The notes: generated from the letters alone by a model not told the origin. A DNA stretch of 64,000 nt from Phycisphaerales bacterium (GCA_030748575.1 JASMLR010000009.1:1-64000); one strand, 5' to 3'. Positions 40,853 to 50,361 are shown, numbered from the stretch's first letter. Numbers and translations are program-made.

Positions 40853-43800
40853 ATGCACCGATCCACCTACCTCTCACTCCTGACGCTGCTCACTGCAGCG
40901 AGTGTGGCGTGGGCCGGACGGATCGGCACCCAGCGAACGACCCCTACCGCGCCAGCGGGCATCGCCGCCCGCATGGCCAGGCCGGCGCCGGACCGCGCGC
41001 TGCCCCCGAGCGACCCGCAACTTGAAGAACGACTGGTTGGCAGTGATCTGGCGGATCGCTTTGGCTTCAGCCTCGACCTGTTCGGGGATCGACTGCTGGT
41101 GGGCATTCCGGGCCAGAGCACGGCGTCGCCTGAGCACGGCGGCGTGGACGGGTTCCGGCCCGCAACGGTTGGAGGGTGGACGCCGGATGCCCTGAACGCA
41201 AGCGTCTCACCGGCGGAGGGCGACCGGCTGGGATACGCCATCGACGTCGATGGCGATCTGCAAGACGCCTATACGGCAGTCGTGGGCGCCCCCGGCACAG
41301 ACTGGTTCGTCGACGACTCCACCGGCGCGGTCTATCTGTGGGAGGACACCTCCGGCGCCTGGTCGCTGAAGCACCGTCTGGATCCTTTCGACCTGGACGG
41401 TGATCAACCCGCTCAGGCCGCGGACATCTTTGCCGCCGCGGAAGTCGATCCCATTGGGGGTGAGTTCGGCCGCTCGGTCGCCATTGACGGCGACCTGATC
41501 GCCGTGGGCATGCCCTACGCGTCGGCAGCCCCCTCTCTGGGCGCGCCCCTGCTTCAGGAAGCGGGCGCGGTCGTGGTGTACCGGCGGGAGTCCGGGCAGT
41601 GGGAGTTGGACGCAGTCATCGCTCGCGCTGACACCAGGGCCTGCGCAGATGACATTCACCAGCTCGACTACTTCGGCGCCTCCGTGGCGTTGCATGGGGA
41701 TCATCTTGTCGTCGGAACACCGCTCGCGGACGACCCCAGGATGACCGAGACGGGCGCCTGCTACGTCGACTCTGCGCCGACAGACGGCATCTGGGATATC
41801 CAGCTCGATACGTCCGAGGATGCGTGCAACACCCTGGCTTTGGGCGGCGACGCAGTCTGGCTTCCCGGGCAGACCGTGACCAATCCGCTGATTGACACGA
41901 CGACGCTGGACAGCCTGGACGGCGCCTGCTGCTACTACACCAGCGAGTATCAGTGCCAATGGATGGATCCGGCAAGCCCGGTCCCGCCGACCTTGATGTC
42001 GCAGCAGGACTGCGAGTTGGTGTACGACGGCGTCTGGATTCAAGGTCAGGATCCGGCGGACATCGACTGCCCGATCGAAGACAACACGCACCTCACCGAC
42101 AACGTCGGGGTCGTCGATGTGTTCAGGCGAGACGCTGCCTCTGATTCGTGGATTCACCTCACGACGCTTCGGCCCCCACAGGACGCCAGCCTCGCCTTCG
42201 ACTACGCCACACCGGAGAGTTGGTTTGGCCACTCCGTCGCCATGAGTGGCTCCACGATTGCCGTCGGCCAACCCGGTTGGAGTCGACCGCTGGAGGCCGA
42301 TCCCTGGGAAGCCGGTGGCCGAGGCATGGCATGGGCCTTCGAGCGGTTCGATGCGCAGGACACGGCGTGGAGCGTCGTCACGGCCCTGGATCCCAACATT
42401 GCCAATCCGCCCCTGTGCACCCTGGTGGCGCCGCTCAGCGACGGCGCGCGATACGGCTGGTCGATCGACGTCACCGCGTGTCACATCGCCGTCGGGGCGC
42501 CTGGCGGGGACTACAGCATCGCGTCCGAGGAAGGTGGCGTGTACATCTGGGATCACCTGGATCACGGGCAATGGAGCCACCCCACCACCATCAATCCGGG
42601 CGTCCCTGCCTGCGATGACTACAACGACTTCAATCCACCGCTGAGCCCGGTCCACTTCGTCCAGTCCGCGGTGGGAACCCCGGGCGATCAGTGGGGACGG
42701 GACGTTGCTGTCCGTGACCGCGTCCTCATGATGGGTGGATGGTTGTACGACACCATTGAGGCCGATGTCGGCGCAGCCGAACGGTGGATGCTGGACTGCC
42801 CGTGCCAAGCGCCGAGCGGACCCGACGACGACTGCGACGAAGATGGGTGCAGTGACGTCTGGCAGATTTCAGTGGACCCCACGCTGGACCGTGGCGGCTC
42901 GTGCAGCGTTCTGGACTCCAACGGCTATCCCGCTCCGGACGGGCTGCTTGATGTCTGCCAGATGGGCAAGCACCCGGCGGCCATCACGCTTTCGGCAGCG
43001 GAACGCGGCCTTGCGACCGGCCACACCCACGCCTACACGATCAATTCGATCGACGCGCCGGCGACGGAGGAGACGTGGAACGAAGCCCGAAACGACCCCA
43101 TAATCCGCCACACCGCTGGCGTGGAACTTGCCAGCCTGTCACGGTTTCTTGAGGCCTACTTTGTAGACATTCGCCTCGACTGGGACTTCGCCGTCGACGG
43201 ATCGCTCTGGCTGGGCGGCTACGACGATCCGCCCTGGACGTGGGTCGACGGCGAGGCCTGGTTCTGGGATGCGTGGCTCCCTGGGGAGCCCGGTCTGGGC
43301 GCTGACCTGCAACTTCTGGCGTCCGAAGACGACGTGACGTGGACCTGGTCGGCAGGCACCCTGGCCACAGGCGGGCACCTGATCGAGTTCGACTCAGACT
43401 GCAACAGCAATGACCTGCTCGATGCGTGGGACATCCGGGCCGCGCTCATTGAAGATGGCGTCATTCTGGACTGCGATGACGACTGCCGCATCGACAGTTG
43501 TCAGATCGAAGACGGCACCCGCGCTGACTGCAACGGCAATGGCATCCCGGATCGCTGCGACCTCTCAACCGGCCAGAGTCAGGACTGCAATGGCAATGAT
43601 GTGCCCGACACCTGCGATGTGACGTCCGGCTTCAGCGACGACTGCAACGCGAACGACATCCCCGACGAATGCGACACCCCGGCGGACCTACAGATCTGCG
43701 ACGCGATTGTGATCAACGAGGTCCTCGTCGCTCCGGCCAGCGACGCCAATGGCGACGGCGTGTTCAGTGCCACGGAAGATCAGTGTGTCGAGATCGTCAA

Positions 43801-44920
43801 CAACTCCGCGGTCGACATCAATCTGCTCAACTGGGCCGTCCTGCTCGACGGAACGACTCCGTGGCACGAGTTCTCCAGTTCCATCACCATTGAGGCGCAC
43901 TGCGCCATTCTGATTTTCGGCGGAGGCAGTCCGGACGACGCCATCTTCCCGGACGGCATTCAAGTGCTGACCGCGACCAACGGTCAGTTCGTGCAACTTC
44001 CCGTGCCCGACACCGGAGCCACAAACACGCTCTCACTCCGGGACGACTTTGGTGACGAGCAGGACAACGTCACCTGGGGACCCGATGCCTCGGCCGGCGG
44101 CGCAAGCATGGCAAGGTGCCCGGACGTCTTCGGTGACGCCGTGCTCATACCGCACGACGATTGCACATCACACCTGATGTCGCTTGGCCTTCATGTCGAC
44201 CTGACACAGTTCCCTTGCAGTGAGATCGACACCGACGGCGACGGTGTTCCGGACGCTGATGACAACTGCCCGAACACCCAGAATGCCGATCAGGACGATT
44301 GTGATGCTGATGGCATCGGGGACGCATGCGACACCGTCACCGATTGCGACTTCAACGGCGTCGATGACCTGTGCCAGATTCTCGGCAATCCGGCGCTCGA
44401 CTGTGACGCCAATGGCATCATTGACGTCTGCGACGTCATCGGCGATGGCACCGCGGATTGCAACGACAACGGCATACTCGACACTTGTGAACTCGATGGC
44501 GCCCCGTCGATCGACTGCGACGACAATGGGATCATCGACACATGCGACATCGTCGATGGCACGCATGTTGACTGCAACGGCAACAGCATTCCCGACTCGT
44601 GTGACATCCTGAACGGAGTTCCGGACTGCAACACCAATGGTGTCCCAGACGCCTGCGACATCCTGGACGGGACCAGCCTTGACCTCAACGGCGACGGCGT
44701 TCCCGACGAATGTGAGTTCCTCGACCCGTGCGACCTCGACAACGACGGAACTCCAGAGGACCTCGTCAGTGGCACGCTGATGATCATCAGCTACTTCGGC
44801 TGCCCATCCGCGCCCGAGTGCCCAGTCGGCTACACGGGCCAAGGTGACTACGACGAAGACGGGGACGTCGACGTCGACGACATGCTCGGATTCACTCAGA
44901 ATCCGGATTGCACCGAATAG
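40853..44920 (+). CDS. Large secreted mosaic protein with FG-GAP, C-type-lectin-like and LTD-like domains
   Basis: 1355 aa with signal peptide (YLSLLTLLTAASVAWAG). Domains by eye: FG-GAP/beta-propeller-type repeats (about 55-640, e.g. FGRSVAIDGDLIAVGMPYA and FGASVALHGDHLVVGTPLA), and a C-type-lectin-like part (about 730-840, SLWLGGYDDPPW, WFWDAWLPGEP). Next come Asp/Cys-rich repeats (DCNGNGIPDRCDL), a lamin-tail-like domain (about 950-1040, IVINEVLVAP and CVEIVNNSAVDINLLNWAV) and a second Asp/Cys-rich block with a TSP3-like DTDGDGVPDADDNC. The C-terminus ends with a dockerin-like EDGDVDVDDML. Likely an extracellular adhesin; carbohydrate and Ca2+ binding are inferred. No anchor is seen. Confidence 0.85.
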   Translation: MHRSTYLSLLTLLTAASVAWAGRIGTQRTTPTAPAGIAARMARPAPDRALPPSDPQLEERLVGSDLADRFGFSLDLFGDRLLVGIPGQSTASPEHGGVDGFRPATVGGWTPDALNASVSPAEGDRLGYAIDVDGDLQDAYTAVVGAPGTDWFVDDSTGAVYLWEDTSGAWSLKHRLDPFDLDGDQPAQAADIFAAAEVDPIGGEFGRSVAIDGDLIAVGMPYASAAPSLGAPLLQEAGAVVVYRRESGQWELDAVIARADTRACADDIHQLDYFGASVALHGDHLVVGTPLADDPRMTETGACYVDSAPTDGIWDIQLDTSEDACNTLALGGDAVWLPGQTVTNPLIDTTTLDSLDGACCYYTSEYQCQWMDPASPVPPTLMSQQDCELVYDGVWIQGQDPADIDCPIEDNTHLTDNVGVVDVFRRDAASDSWIHLTTLRPPQDASLAFDYATPESWFGHSVAMSGSTIAVGQPGWSRPLEADPWEAGGRGMAWAFERFDAQDTAWSVVTALDPNIANPPLCTLVAPLSDGARYGWSIDVTACHIAVGAPGGDYSIASEEGGVYIWDHLDHGQWSHPTTINPGVPACDDYNDFNPPLSPVHFVQSAVGTPGDQWGRDVAVRDRVLMMGGWLYDTIEADVGAAERWMLDCPCQAPSGPDDDCDEDGCSDVWQISVDPTLDRGGSCSVLDSNGYPAPDGLLDVCQMGKHPAAITLSAAERGLATGHTHAYTINSIDAPATEETWNEARNDPIIRHTAGVELASLSRFLEAYFVDIRLDWDFAVDGSLWLGGYDDPPWTWVDGEAWFWDAWLPGEPGLGADLQLLASEDDVTWTWSAGTLATGGHLIEFDSDCNSNDLLDAWDIRAALIEDGVILDCDDDCRIDSCQIEDGTRADCNGNGIPDRCDLSTGQSQDCNGNDVPDTCDVTSGFSDDCNANDIPDECDTPADLQICDAIVINEVLVAPASDANGDGVFSATEDQCVEIVNNSAVDINLLNWAVLLDGTTPWHEFSSSITIEAHCAILIFGGGSPDDAIFPDGIQVLTATNGQFVQLPVPDTGATNTLSLRDDFGDEQDNVTWGPDASAGGASMARCPDVFGDAVLIPHDDCTSHLMSLGLHVDLTQFPCSEIDTDGDGVPDADDNCPNTQNADQDDCDADGIGDACDTVTDCDFNGVDDLCQILGNPALDCDANGIIDVCDVIGDGTADCNDNGILDTCELDGAPSIDCDDNGIIDTCDIVDGTHVDCNGNSIPDSCDILNGVPDCNTNGVPDACDILDGTSLDLNGDGVPDECEFLDPCDLDNDGTPEDLVSGTLMIISYFGCPSAPECPVGYTGQGDYDEDGDVDVDDMLGFTQNPDCTE

Positions 44921-44928
44921 CGCGGCCG

Positions 44929-45933
44929 CTACGCCGCCAGCGCTGCAGCGATATCGACGATCAGCACTTCCAGCATGCGGTCGGGCTTGCCGATGCCCTG
45001 CCGCAGCCGCTGCTGGCTCCGAAGGGCGTCGCCGAGCAGGCGGGCCAGCGTTTCGGGAGTAACCCGCTGCGCCACGGTGAGCGTGGCATCGCCAGCCGGG
45101 CCCCACAACTTGAGATCCTTGCGGATCTGTTGGGGCGACATCCCTGAACCACGCATCCTCGCTGCCGCGTGCAGACGCCGCAGCATGTCCGTGACCGCCC
45201 ACGCCACCAGCACATCACTCTGCCGAGAAACTCCAAGGAGTTCATGAAGCGTCGCCAGACCTCGGGCGGCGCCGCCGCCGAGCACGGCGTCCTGAATGAC
45301 CCACGCCTTCTCCTCACGGCTCAGTGGAACCGCCTCATCCACAAGCGTGGTGTCGATCGTGCCGCCCTCGCCGCACATCGCTGCAAGTTTGGCCAGTTCG
45401 GCATCGAGCCTCGCCAGATGGCATCCCACGCGGCGAACCAGTCGGTCCGCGGCCCCGCGGTCAATCTCCGCGCCGTGCGCCTTGCCAACTCGGCCCTGCA
45501 CCCATCGCAGGGTGTCGGCGGGTCCAAGCGACTTGATCCGGTGCACCGTGCCCACCCGCTCAATCGCCGCGTCGATCTTGCCCTTACGCCAGATGTCGGC
45601 GCGAAGCAGCAGCGTGGCATCTTCGCACGGCGCCGACACATACTTCTCAAAGAGGGGACGCGCCTTGTTGGATCCATCGACTTTGGCGGCGAGCAAGCGG
45701 TCAGCCTTGTCCACCACGACCACTTTGTGCTGCTGCAACAAGCCGAACGTCCGAAGCTCGTCCAGAATCTCGGCGGGTGATGCCGAGTCGCCGTCAAAGT
45801 CGAACCGTTCCACCTCGCCGTGGGCCTCTTCCAGGGCGGCCATCACCTGCCGCGTGTAATACGGCACCAGGAACGCGTCGTCACCGACGAGCGTAATCAC
45901 ACGCATGGAGGCGTCGAACTTCGGTGCGGCCAT
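44929..45933 (-). CDS. holA: DNA polymerase III delta subunit (HolA)
   Basis: Clamp-loader delta subunit, 334 aa, which opens the beta sliding clamp. The pattern fits the family: VITLVGDDAFLVPYYTRQVM (degenerate first strand and loop), LRTFGLLQQHKVVVVDKADR, then the helical C-terminal domains with LDAELAKLAAM. ATG 45933 is used; the longer frame is antisense to the FHA-kinase leader. As expected for delta, no functional Walker A is present. It is divergent from the FHA-histidine kinase gene and convergent (8 bp) with the mosaic secreted protein. Confidence 0.85.
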   Translation of the reverse strand: MAAPKFDASMRVITLVGDDAFLVPYYTRQVMAALEEAHGEVERFDFDGDSASPAEILDELRTFGLLQQHKVVVVDKADRLLAAKVDGSNKARPLFEKYVSAPCEDATLLLRADIWRKGKIDAAIERVGTVHRIKSLGPADTLRWVQGRVGKAHGAEIDRGAADRLVRRVGCHLARLDAELAKLAAMCGEGGTIDTTLVDEAVPLSREEKAWVIQDAVLGGGAARGLATLHELLGVSRQSDVLVAWAVTDMLRRLHAAARMRGSGMSPQQIRKDLKLWGPAGDATLTVAQRVTPETLARLLGDALRSQQRLRQGIGKPDRMLEVLIVDIAAALAA

Positions 45934-45990
45934 GGCTGAGCGAGAGCCTAGCAGGCCGCGGCGATCGATTTGGACGTACGCTCTACCCCC

Positions 45991-47370
45991 ATGCTGGTAC
46001 TGGAGGTCATCGAGGGTCCGGACCGAGGGCGGTGTTTCCCTTTGCCGCCGGGCGAGCCCCAACTGCTCGGCCGTTCGTCCGAGGCGGTCCCGCTCACCGA
46101 CCCGGCTGTCAGCCGACGCCACGCCGAACTCACGCCCGAGGGGGATCGGTGGATGCTCCGGGATCTTGCATCCTCAAACGGCACGTTTCTCAATGGCATC
46201 GTGGCCACCGGGAGGACGCTGATCGGCGAGGGCGACACGATCGGAATCGGCCGCACCCGCATGCGGGTCGCCAGTCGCGCTGCGTTTCTGGCTGGTCCCG
46301 CCCGCGACATCCCTGCCGACCGCAGCGGGCCGCCTGCCCCGGTCCTCCCGGACACCGACGCTGGCCGCGCGGCAGCCCTGTCACTGCTCTGGTCGATCGC
46401 GGCAGATCCGCCAGCGAGCGACGCCGCGTTGCAGCAACGCATCGCCGCAGCACTCGGCGGCACGGTCGGCGGCGATTCGGCCCTGCATGTACCCACGCGG
46501 AACGGGGGCTTGACGATCGAGTGTGCGGCCCAGCCCCCGGAGTGGGCCTCCCCGCTCAGCCACCTGGCGGTCTGGCTCAGCGAAACCGTGTCCGACGCGG
46601 CGCTCGCCGCCGACCGCCAGCGGCTGGCCGCCATGGGCGACACCGTGGCCGTCGTCAGCCATGCCGTCAAGAACATCCTGCAGGGCCTGCAGGGCGGGGC
46701 CGGGGCCATCGAACTGGCCCTCAACCGAGGTGATCTGGATCTGGCCCGCGAAGGATGGCCCATTCTCGCCCGCAACATGGACCGCATCCACGACCTCACC
46801 TTCAACATGCTCGCGTGGTCCCGCACGCAGCATCTGGATCTGGAGCCCGGGAGCCTGCAGGAACTCCTGGCGGATGTCCGCGCCCTTCAGGCCCCCATCT
46901 TTGAGCAGCGGCGGGTGCGGCTGGATACCGCGTGCGAGCCCATACCGGACGTGCCTTTCGACGCTGCAGCGATGCATCAGGCCGTCCTCAATCTGGTGGT
47001 CAACGCGCTGGAGGCGGCGCCGCCGCGGACCGGGACCGTCCGAATGACGGCAACGCTGGACGGCGCCGAAGCCGTGATCGGCGTCGAAGACAACGGGCCG
47101 GGCGTGCCCGAGGACGCCATCGAAAGCATTTTCGAGCCCTTCGCGTCAAGCCGGGGCCAGCGGGGGACCGGCCTGGGGCTGGCCGTGACCCGTCGAATCG
47201 CCGACGCGCACAACGGCCGCGTCGTCCTCACGGTGGGTCCCGACCAGACGACCCGATTTGAGATCCGGCTCCCGGCGGCAACCCGCCACGCCGATCCGGG
47301 CGACACCGACATGGCGCCACCGCTGGTCACCGACCCCGACGAGTTCGGTCCCGACGAGTCGGAACACTGA
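45991..47370 (+). CDS. FHA-domain histidine kinase
   Basis: 459 aa, cytoplasmic, with no membrane segment. FHA domain at about 1-95 (GR at 27-28, SRRHAE 41-46, SSNGTFLNG 61-69) that binds phosphothreonine. A GAF-like linker (about 125-205) follows, then an NtrB-type kinase: His224 in VSHAVKNILQG, N box NLVVNALEAA, G1 VEDNGPGVP, G2 RGTGLGLAV. No receiver domain. The FHA part suggests input from a Ser/Thr kinase, linking two phosphorylation systems. ATG 45991 is preferred over an upstream TTG. Its response regulator is not in the window. Confidence 0.9.
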   Translation: MLVLEVIEGPDRGRCFPLPPGEPQLLGRSSEAVPLTDPAVSRRHAELTPEGDRWMLRDLASSNGTFLNGIVATGRTLIGEGDTIGIGRTRMRVASRAAFLAGPARDIPADRSGPPAPVLPDTDAGRAAALSLLWSIAADPPASDAALQQRIAAALGGTVGGDSALHVPTRNGGLTIECAAQPPEWASPLSHLAVWLSETVSDAALAADRQRLAAMGDTVAVVSHAVKNILQGLQGGAGAIELALNRGDLDLAREGWPILARNMDRIHDLTFNMLAWSRTQHLDLEPGSLQELLADVRALQAPIFEQRRVRLDTACEPIPDVPFDAAAMHQAVLNLVVNALEAAPPRTGTVRMTATLDGAEAVIGVEDNGPGVPEDAIESIFEPFASSRGQRGTGLGLAVTRRIADAHNGRVVLTVGPDQTTRFEIRLPAATRHADPGDTDMAPPLVTDPDEFGPDESEH

Positions 47371-47478
47371 GCACGCCCCAAACCCGCCCGCCAACCCGAC
47401 GTATCATGCCCGCTCTTCCCGGGCGAAGCGGTCCACATCGGTCCACCATCGCCCCCGACACAGGATGCACGAACCGAG

Positions 47479-48117
47479 ATGCACACCGCGGCACCGCACC
47501 CGCTCTCAATGATGCCCCCCGCCATGGCGGCGGGCTCCTATCAACGAACTCGAGAAATGACGCTGGACGAGTTGCTGCTCGAGAACCGTGTCATCTTCCT
47601 CGTGGGCGAGATCAATCATGCCTCAGCAGCCCGCGTCATGATGCAGATGCTGTACCTGGAGGATCAAAAGAAGGGTCAGCCGATCAACTTCTACATCAAC
47701 AGCCCGGGCGGGGCAGTCGACGACACACTCGCGCTCTACGACACGATGCGGTTCATCTCCAGCGATGTCGCCACCTACTGCATCGGCCGGGCGTACAGCG
47801 GCGGGGCCGTGCTGCTGGCCGCGGGCGAAGACGGCATGCGGCACATCCTTCCTCACGCCAAGGTGATGATCCACCAGCCCTATGGAGGGGTGACCGGCCA
47901 GACGACCGACGTCAAGATTCAGGCCGAGGAGATCATCAAATCGAAGGAAACGCTCAATCGGATCCTCGCCGAGCACACGGGCCAGTCCTATGAGACGGTC
48001 TCGGCCGACTCCGAGCGAGACAAGTACTTCAGGGCCGATGAGGCGAAGGCCTACGGCTTGGTCGATGAAGTGTGCGAATTGCCTGAACCCAAGAAGAAGA
48101 CGAAGAAGGACGCCTGA
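47479..48117 (+). CDS. clpP: ATP-dependent Clp protease proteolytic subunit (ClpP1)
   Basis: 212 aa serine protease ring subunit. Catalytic triad: Ser107 (GRAYSGGAVLLAAG; the usual GQAASMGA is modified), His132 (MIHQPYGG) and Asp181 (SERDKYF). A ~26-residue N-terminal extension precedes MTLDELLLENRVIFL; translation might start at an inner Met. It lies 3 bp ahead of a second clpP; in other bacteria such pairs form mixed tetradecamers. The C-terminal tail is lysine-rich (KKKTKKDA). Confidence 0.92.
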   Translation: MHTAAPHPLSMMPPAMAAGSYQRTREMTLDELLLENRVIFLVGEINHASAARVMMQMLYLEDQKKGQPINFYINSPGGAVDDTLALYDTMRFISSDVATYCIGRAYSGGAVLLAAGEDGMRHILPHAKVMIHQPYGGVTGQTTDVKIQAEEIIKSKETLNRILAEHTGQSYETVSADSERDKYFRADEAKAYGLVDEVCELPEPKKKTKKDA

Positions 48118-48120
48118 GCC

Positions 48121-48726
48121 ATGTCACAGTTGATCCCCATCGTCATCGAGAAAGAAGGCCGCGGTGAGCGGGCCTACGACATCTATTCGCGGCTCCTCAA
48201 GGACCGCATCATCTTCCTGGCCGGCCCGGTCACCGACGAGTCGACGAATCTGATCGTGGCGCAGATGCTTTTCCTCGCCAACGAGGACCCCGACGCCGAC
48301 ATCAACCTGTACGTCAGCTCGCCAGGCGGCAGTGTCACGGCCGGTCTGGGCGTCATCGACACGATGAACTTCGTGCCCTGCGACGTCGCGACCTTCGTCA
48401 TTGGCCAGGCCGCTTCGATGGGTTCGCTCATCGCCTGCTCCGGCGCCAAAGAGAAACGGTGCACGCTCCCGCACGCCAAGAACCTCATGCACCAGCCGCT
48501 GCTGGCTGGCGTGCTGGAAGGTCAAGCGACGGACCTTGAGATCGAGGCCCGTGAAATGGTCCGGCTTCGCGATGTGCTGTATGGCATCTACGCCGACGCC
48601 ACCGGCCGCACCATGGAGCAGATCGCCGACGATTGCGAGCGAAACTGCTGGCTCGATGCGGAAGGCATGGCCGAGTACGGGCTGGTTGATCGCATCATCG
48701 AGCGGCTGCCGACCGGAGACGAGTAG
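48121..48726 (+). CDS. clpP: ATP-dependent Clp protease proteolytic subunit (ClpP2), Asp-to-Asn triad
   Basis: 201 aa. Ser99 (GQAASMGSL) and His124 (MHQPLLAG) are conserved. The third triad residue is altered: the segment aligned with E. coli T-E-R-D171-R-F reads C-E-R-N-C-W, so Asn175 stands in for Asp. The N-terminal axial loop is canonical ([19 protein letters not shown]). Activity alone may be low, with dependence on ClpP1. It follows ClpP1 after 3 bp; its stop shares one base with the GTG of the next gene. Confidence 0.92.
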   Translation: MSQLIPIVIEKEGRGERAYDIYSRLLKDRIIFLAGPVTDESTNLIVAQMLFLANEDPDADINLYVSSPGGSVTAGLGVIDTMNFVPCDVATFVIGQAASMGSLIACSGAKEKRCTLPHAKNLMHQPLLAGVLEGQATDLEIEAREMVRLRDVLYGIYADATGRTMEQIADDCERNCWLDAEGMAEYGLVDRIIERLPTGDE

Positions 48727-49337
48727 TGCGTCCGGCGGGTGTGCTGACGCTCGCGGCGGTGGTGATGCTGTCGACTGGATGCGATTCGCGTTCCCGCCGG
48801 GCAAGTGCCAGGCTTCGCACCGAGAATGCTGCGCTCCAGCAGCAACTCGAGGCGATGTCGGCGAGGACTCGCGAACTCGAGATCGGGCTCCGGGCTGCGG
48901 AAGCCTCCGCAGGCGAAATGCCCGGGACCCGAGTGGCCGCGCCCAGGGTAACCGCCATCGCGGTGTCGCCCATGAGTGGATTCGAGCCCGGCGCGTCGCC
49001 CGACTCGACGGTGCTGGAGGTTCATGTCACGGCCATGGACGGACGCCAGCGGCCCGTGCAGTTGGTCGGCCCCCTGCGGGCGCAGGTTCTGCGCCCGATC
49101 CCCGATCAGCCCCCGAGCGTGCTTGCCGAAGTCGTGCTTGACCCGGAAACCGTGCGTGATGCCTGGCGGGGCAGCCTGTTCGGAGCGACCTATCTGATCC
49201 CCATTGATCTGGAAACAAATGCGCTCCCGACGTCCACGCCTCTGCTCGTCCACGTCTTTCACGAGGACCTGACCACCGGCACCCGCCTTGAGGCCACCGG
49301 CGGCGTTGCCCACCAGCCCTCCACCAGCCAACCATGA
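48726..49337 (+). CDS. Lipoprotein with coiled coil
   Basis: 203 aa, GTG start sharing one base with the clpP2 stop. Signal peptide with lipobox LSTGC (Cys19), then a coiled coil (about 30-62, RLRTENAALQQQLEAMSART) and a beta-rich C-terminal domain (TVLEVHVTAMDGRQRPVQLV) with no recognised family. The periplasmic-side location and coupling to a peptidoglycan amidase two genes downstream suggest an envelope role. Confidence 0.72.
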   Translation: MRPAGVLTLAAVVMLSTGCDSRSRRASARLRTENAALQQQLEAMSARTRELEIGLRAAEASAGEMPGTRVAAPRVTAIAVSPMSGFEPGASPDSTVLEVHVTAMDGRQRPVQLVGPLRAQVLRPIPDQPPSVLAEVVLDPETVRDAWRGSLFGATYLIPIDLETNALPTSTPLLVHVFHEDLTTGTRLEATGGVAHQPSTSQP

Positions 49338-49555
49338 AGGATCGCACGGATACACTTCCATCCATGCGATGGATCCTCCTGCTGCTTCTGGCTGCCCCTC
49401 TGTGTGGGTGTTACCGGCCACTCTTTGACGAGAAGTTGCCCCGGCACCAGTACGAGCAGTACGACACCGCCCGCGAAGGATCCACGCCGACGGAAGAGTA
49501 CGACCTCTTTGGAAACCCACAACCGACCCTGCGAGCCCGCCTGAGCGACCGATGA
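49334..49555 (+). CDS. Small lipoprotein
   Basis: 73 aa. Hydrophobic signal (MRWILLLLLAAPLCGC) with a lipobox ending at Cys26; the mature part is short and rich in Tyr, Arg and Glu. Overlaps of 4 bp on both sides show translational coupling between the coiled-coil lipoprotein and the amidase gene. The inner Met at residue 11 is an alternative start. Function unknown. Confidence 0.7.
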   Translation: MKDRTDTLPSMRWILLLLLAAPLCGCYRPLFDEKLPRHQYEQYDTAREGSTPTEEYDLFGNPQPTLRARLSDR

Positions 49556-50361
49556 AGCACACGAATCGCGCGGATCATGCTCATCGTGCGGCAGATCGGG
49601 GCACCGAACCGGATTCGATGCCCTCCGCCATTCAAGTGGGCTGGGGGGGGCTGGCCGATAGACCGACAGAGGGACATGGACGGCCCCCTGCCATGACAAC
49701 GCACCAGCACACACCATCATCAGGTGGCCCCAGCCGCCGCACGCAGTTTGTCCTCGCCGCATTCGCGGTGGGTATGACCGTGGTTATGGGGCTGCTCGCT
49801 CTGGATACGCCCCGGCCTGCCGGCGGCTTCCCGCTGACCAAGATCACGACATTTGACGACCGGCCCGAGTCGGCCGAAGACCTGCTTTTCTCAGCCGGAG
49901 AAACGCTGGACCGCGACCGCTGGAGTGGCATCGTGATCCACCACCTCGGGGAGCCCTTCGGCACGCCCGAGTCCATTCACCGCCAGCACCTCTCGTGGGG
50001 CTATCAGGGCCTCGGCTACCACTTTCTTGTGGGCAATGGCAACGGGCTGGCCAATGGCGAGATTCACGTGGGTTATCGATGGATCGAGCAGTTGCCCGGC
50101 GCGCACGTCGTGGGTGACGCCGGAAAGATTCACAATGAACGGTCCATCGGCATCTGCCTGATCGGCAATGGTGACCGGCAGCCCTACTCCGACCGCCAGA
50201 TCAGGCATCTGGTGCGGCTGGTCCAACGCCTCCAGCAGGAGTGTGGGATTCCGGCGAACGCAGTTCAACTGCACGCCGACCTCGCCTCCACGCTCACGTC
50301 CCCCGGACGACTCTTCCCGGAGGCCGATTTCCGGGCCCAATTGCTCGACGCGCCGCATTGA
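49552..50361 (+). CDS. PGRP/amidase_2-type N-acetylmuramoyl-L-alanine amidase-like protein
   Basis: 269 aa. A membrane anchor (about 65-84, FVLAAFAVGMTVVMGLLAL) precedes a peptidoglycan-recognition/amidase domain: GIVIHHLG (His130), GLGYHFLVGNGNGL, PGAHV (His185), SIGICLIGN and LHADLAST (His241). The three histidines are positioned as zinc ligands, although the last is usually followed by D-P-G and here by S-P-G. It likely cuts or binds the stem peptide of peptidoglycan. The first 47 residues are low complexity, so ATG 49693 is a possible true start. Coupled to two lipoproteins and two clpP genes. Confidence 0.8.
   Translation: MKHTNRADHAHRAADRGTEPDSMPSAIQVGWGGLADRPTEGHGRPPAMTTHQHTPSSGGPSRRTQFVLAAFAVGMTVVMGLLALDTPRPAGGFPLTKITTFDDRPESAEDLLFSAGETLDRDRWSGIVIHHLGEPFGTPESIHRQHLSWGYQGLGYHFLVGNGNGLANGEIHVGYRWIEQLPGAHVVGDAGKIHNERSIGICLIGNGDRQPYSDRQIRHLVRLVQRLQQECGIPANAVQLHADLASTLTSPGRLFPEADFRAQLLDAPH

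Noticed and set aside
45970-45990. TTG start seven codons ahead of the FHA-histidine kinase
   Set aside because: The ATG at 45991 begins the FHA domain directly, and the added residues have no conserved feature.
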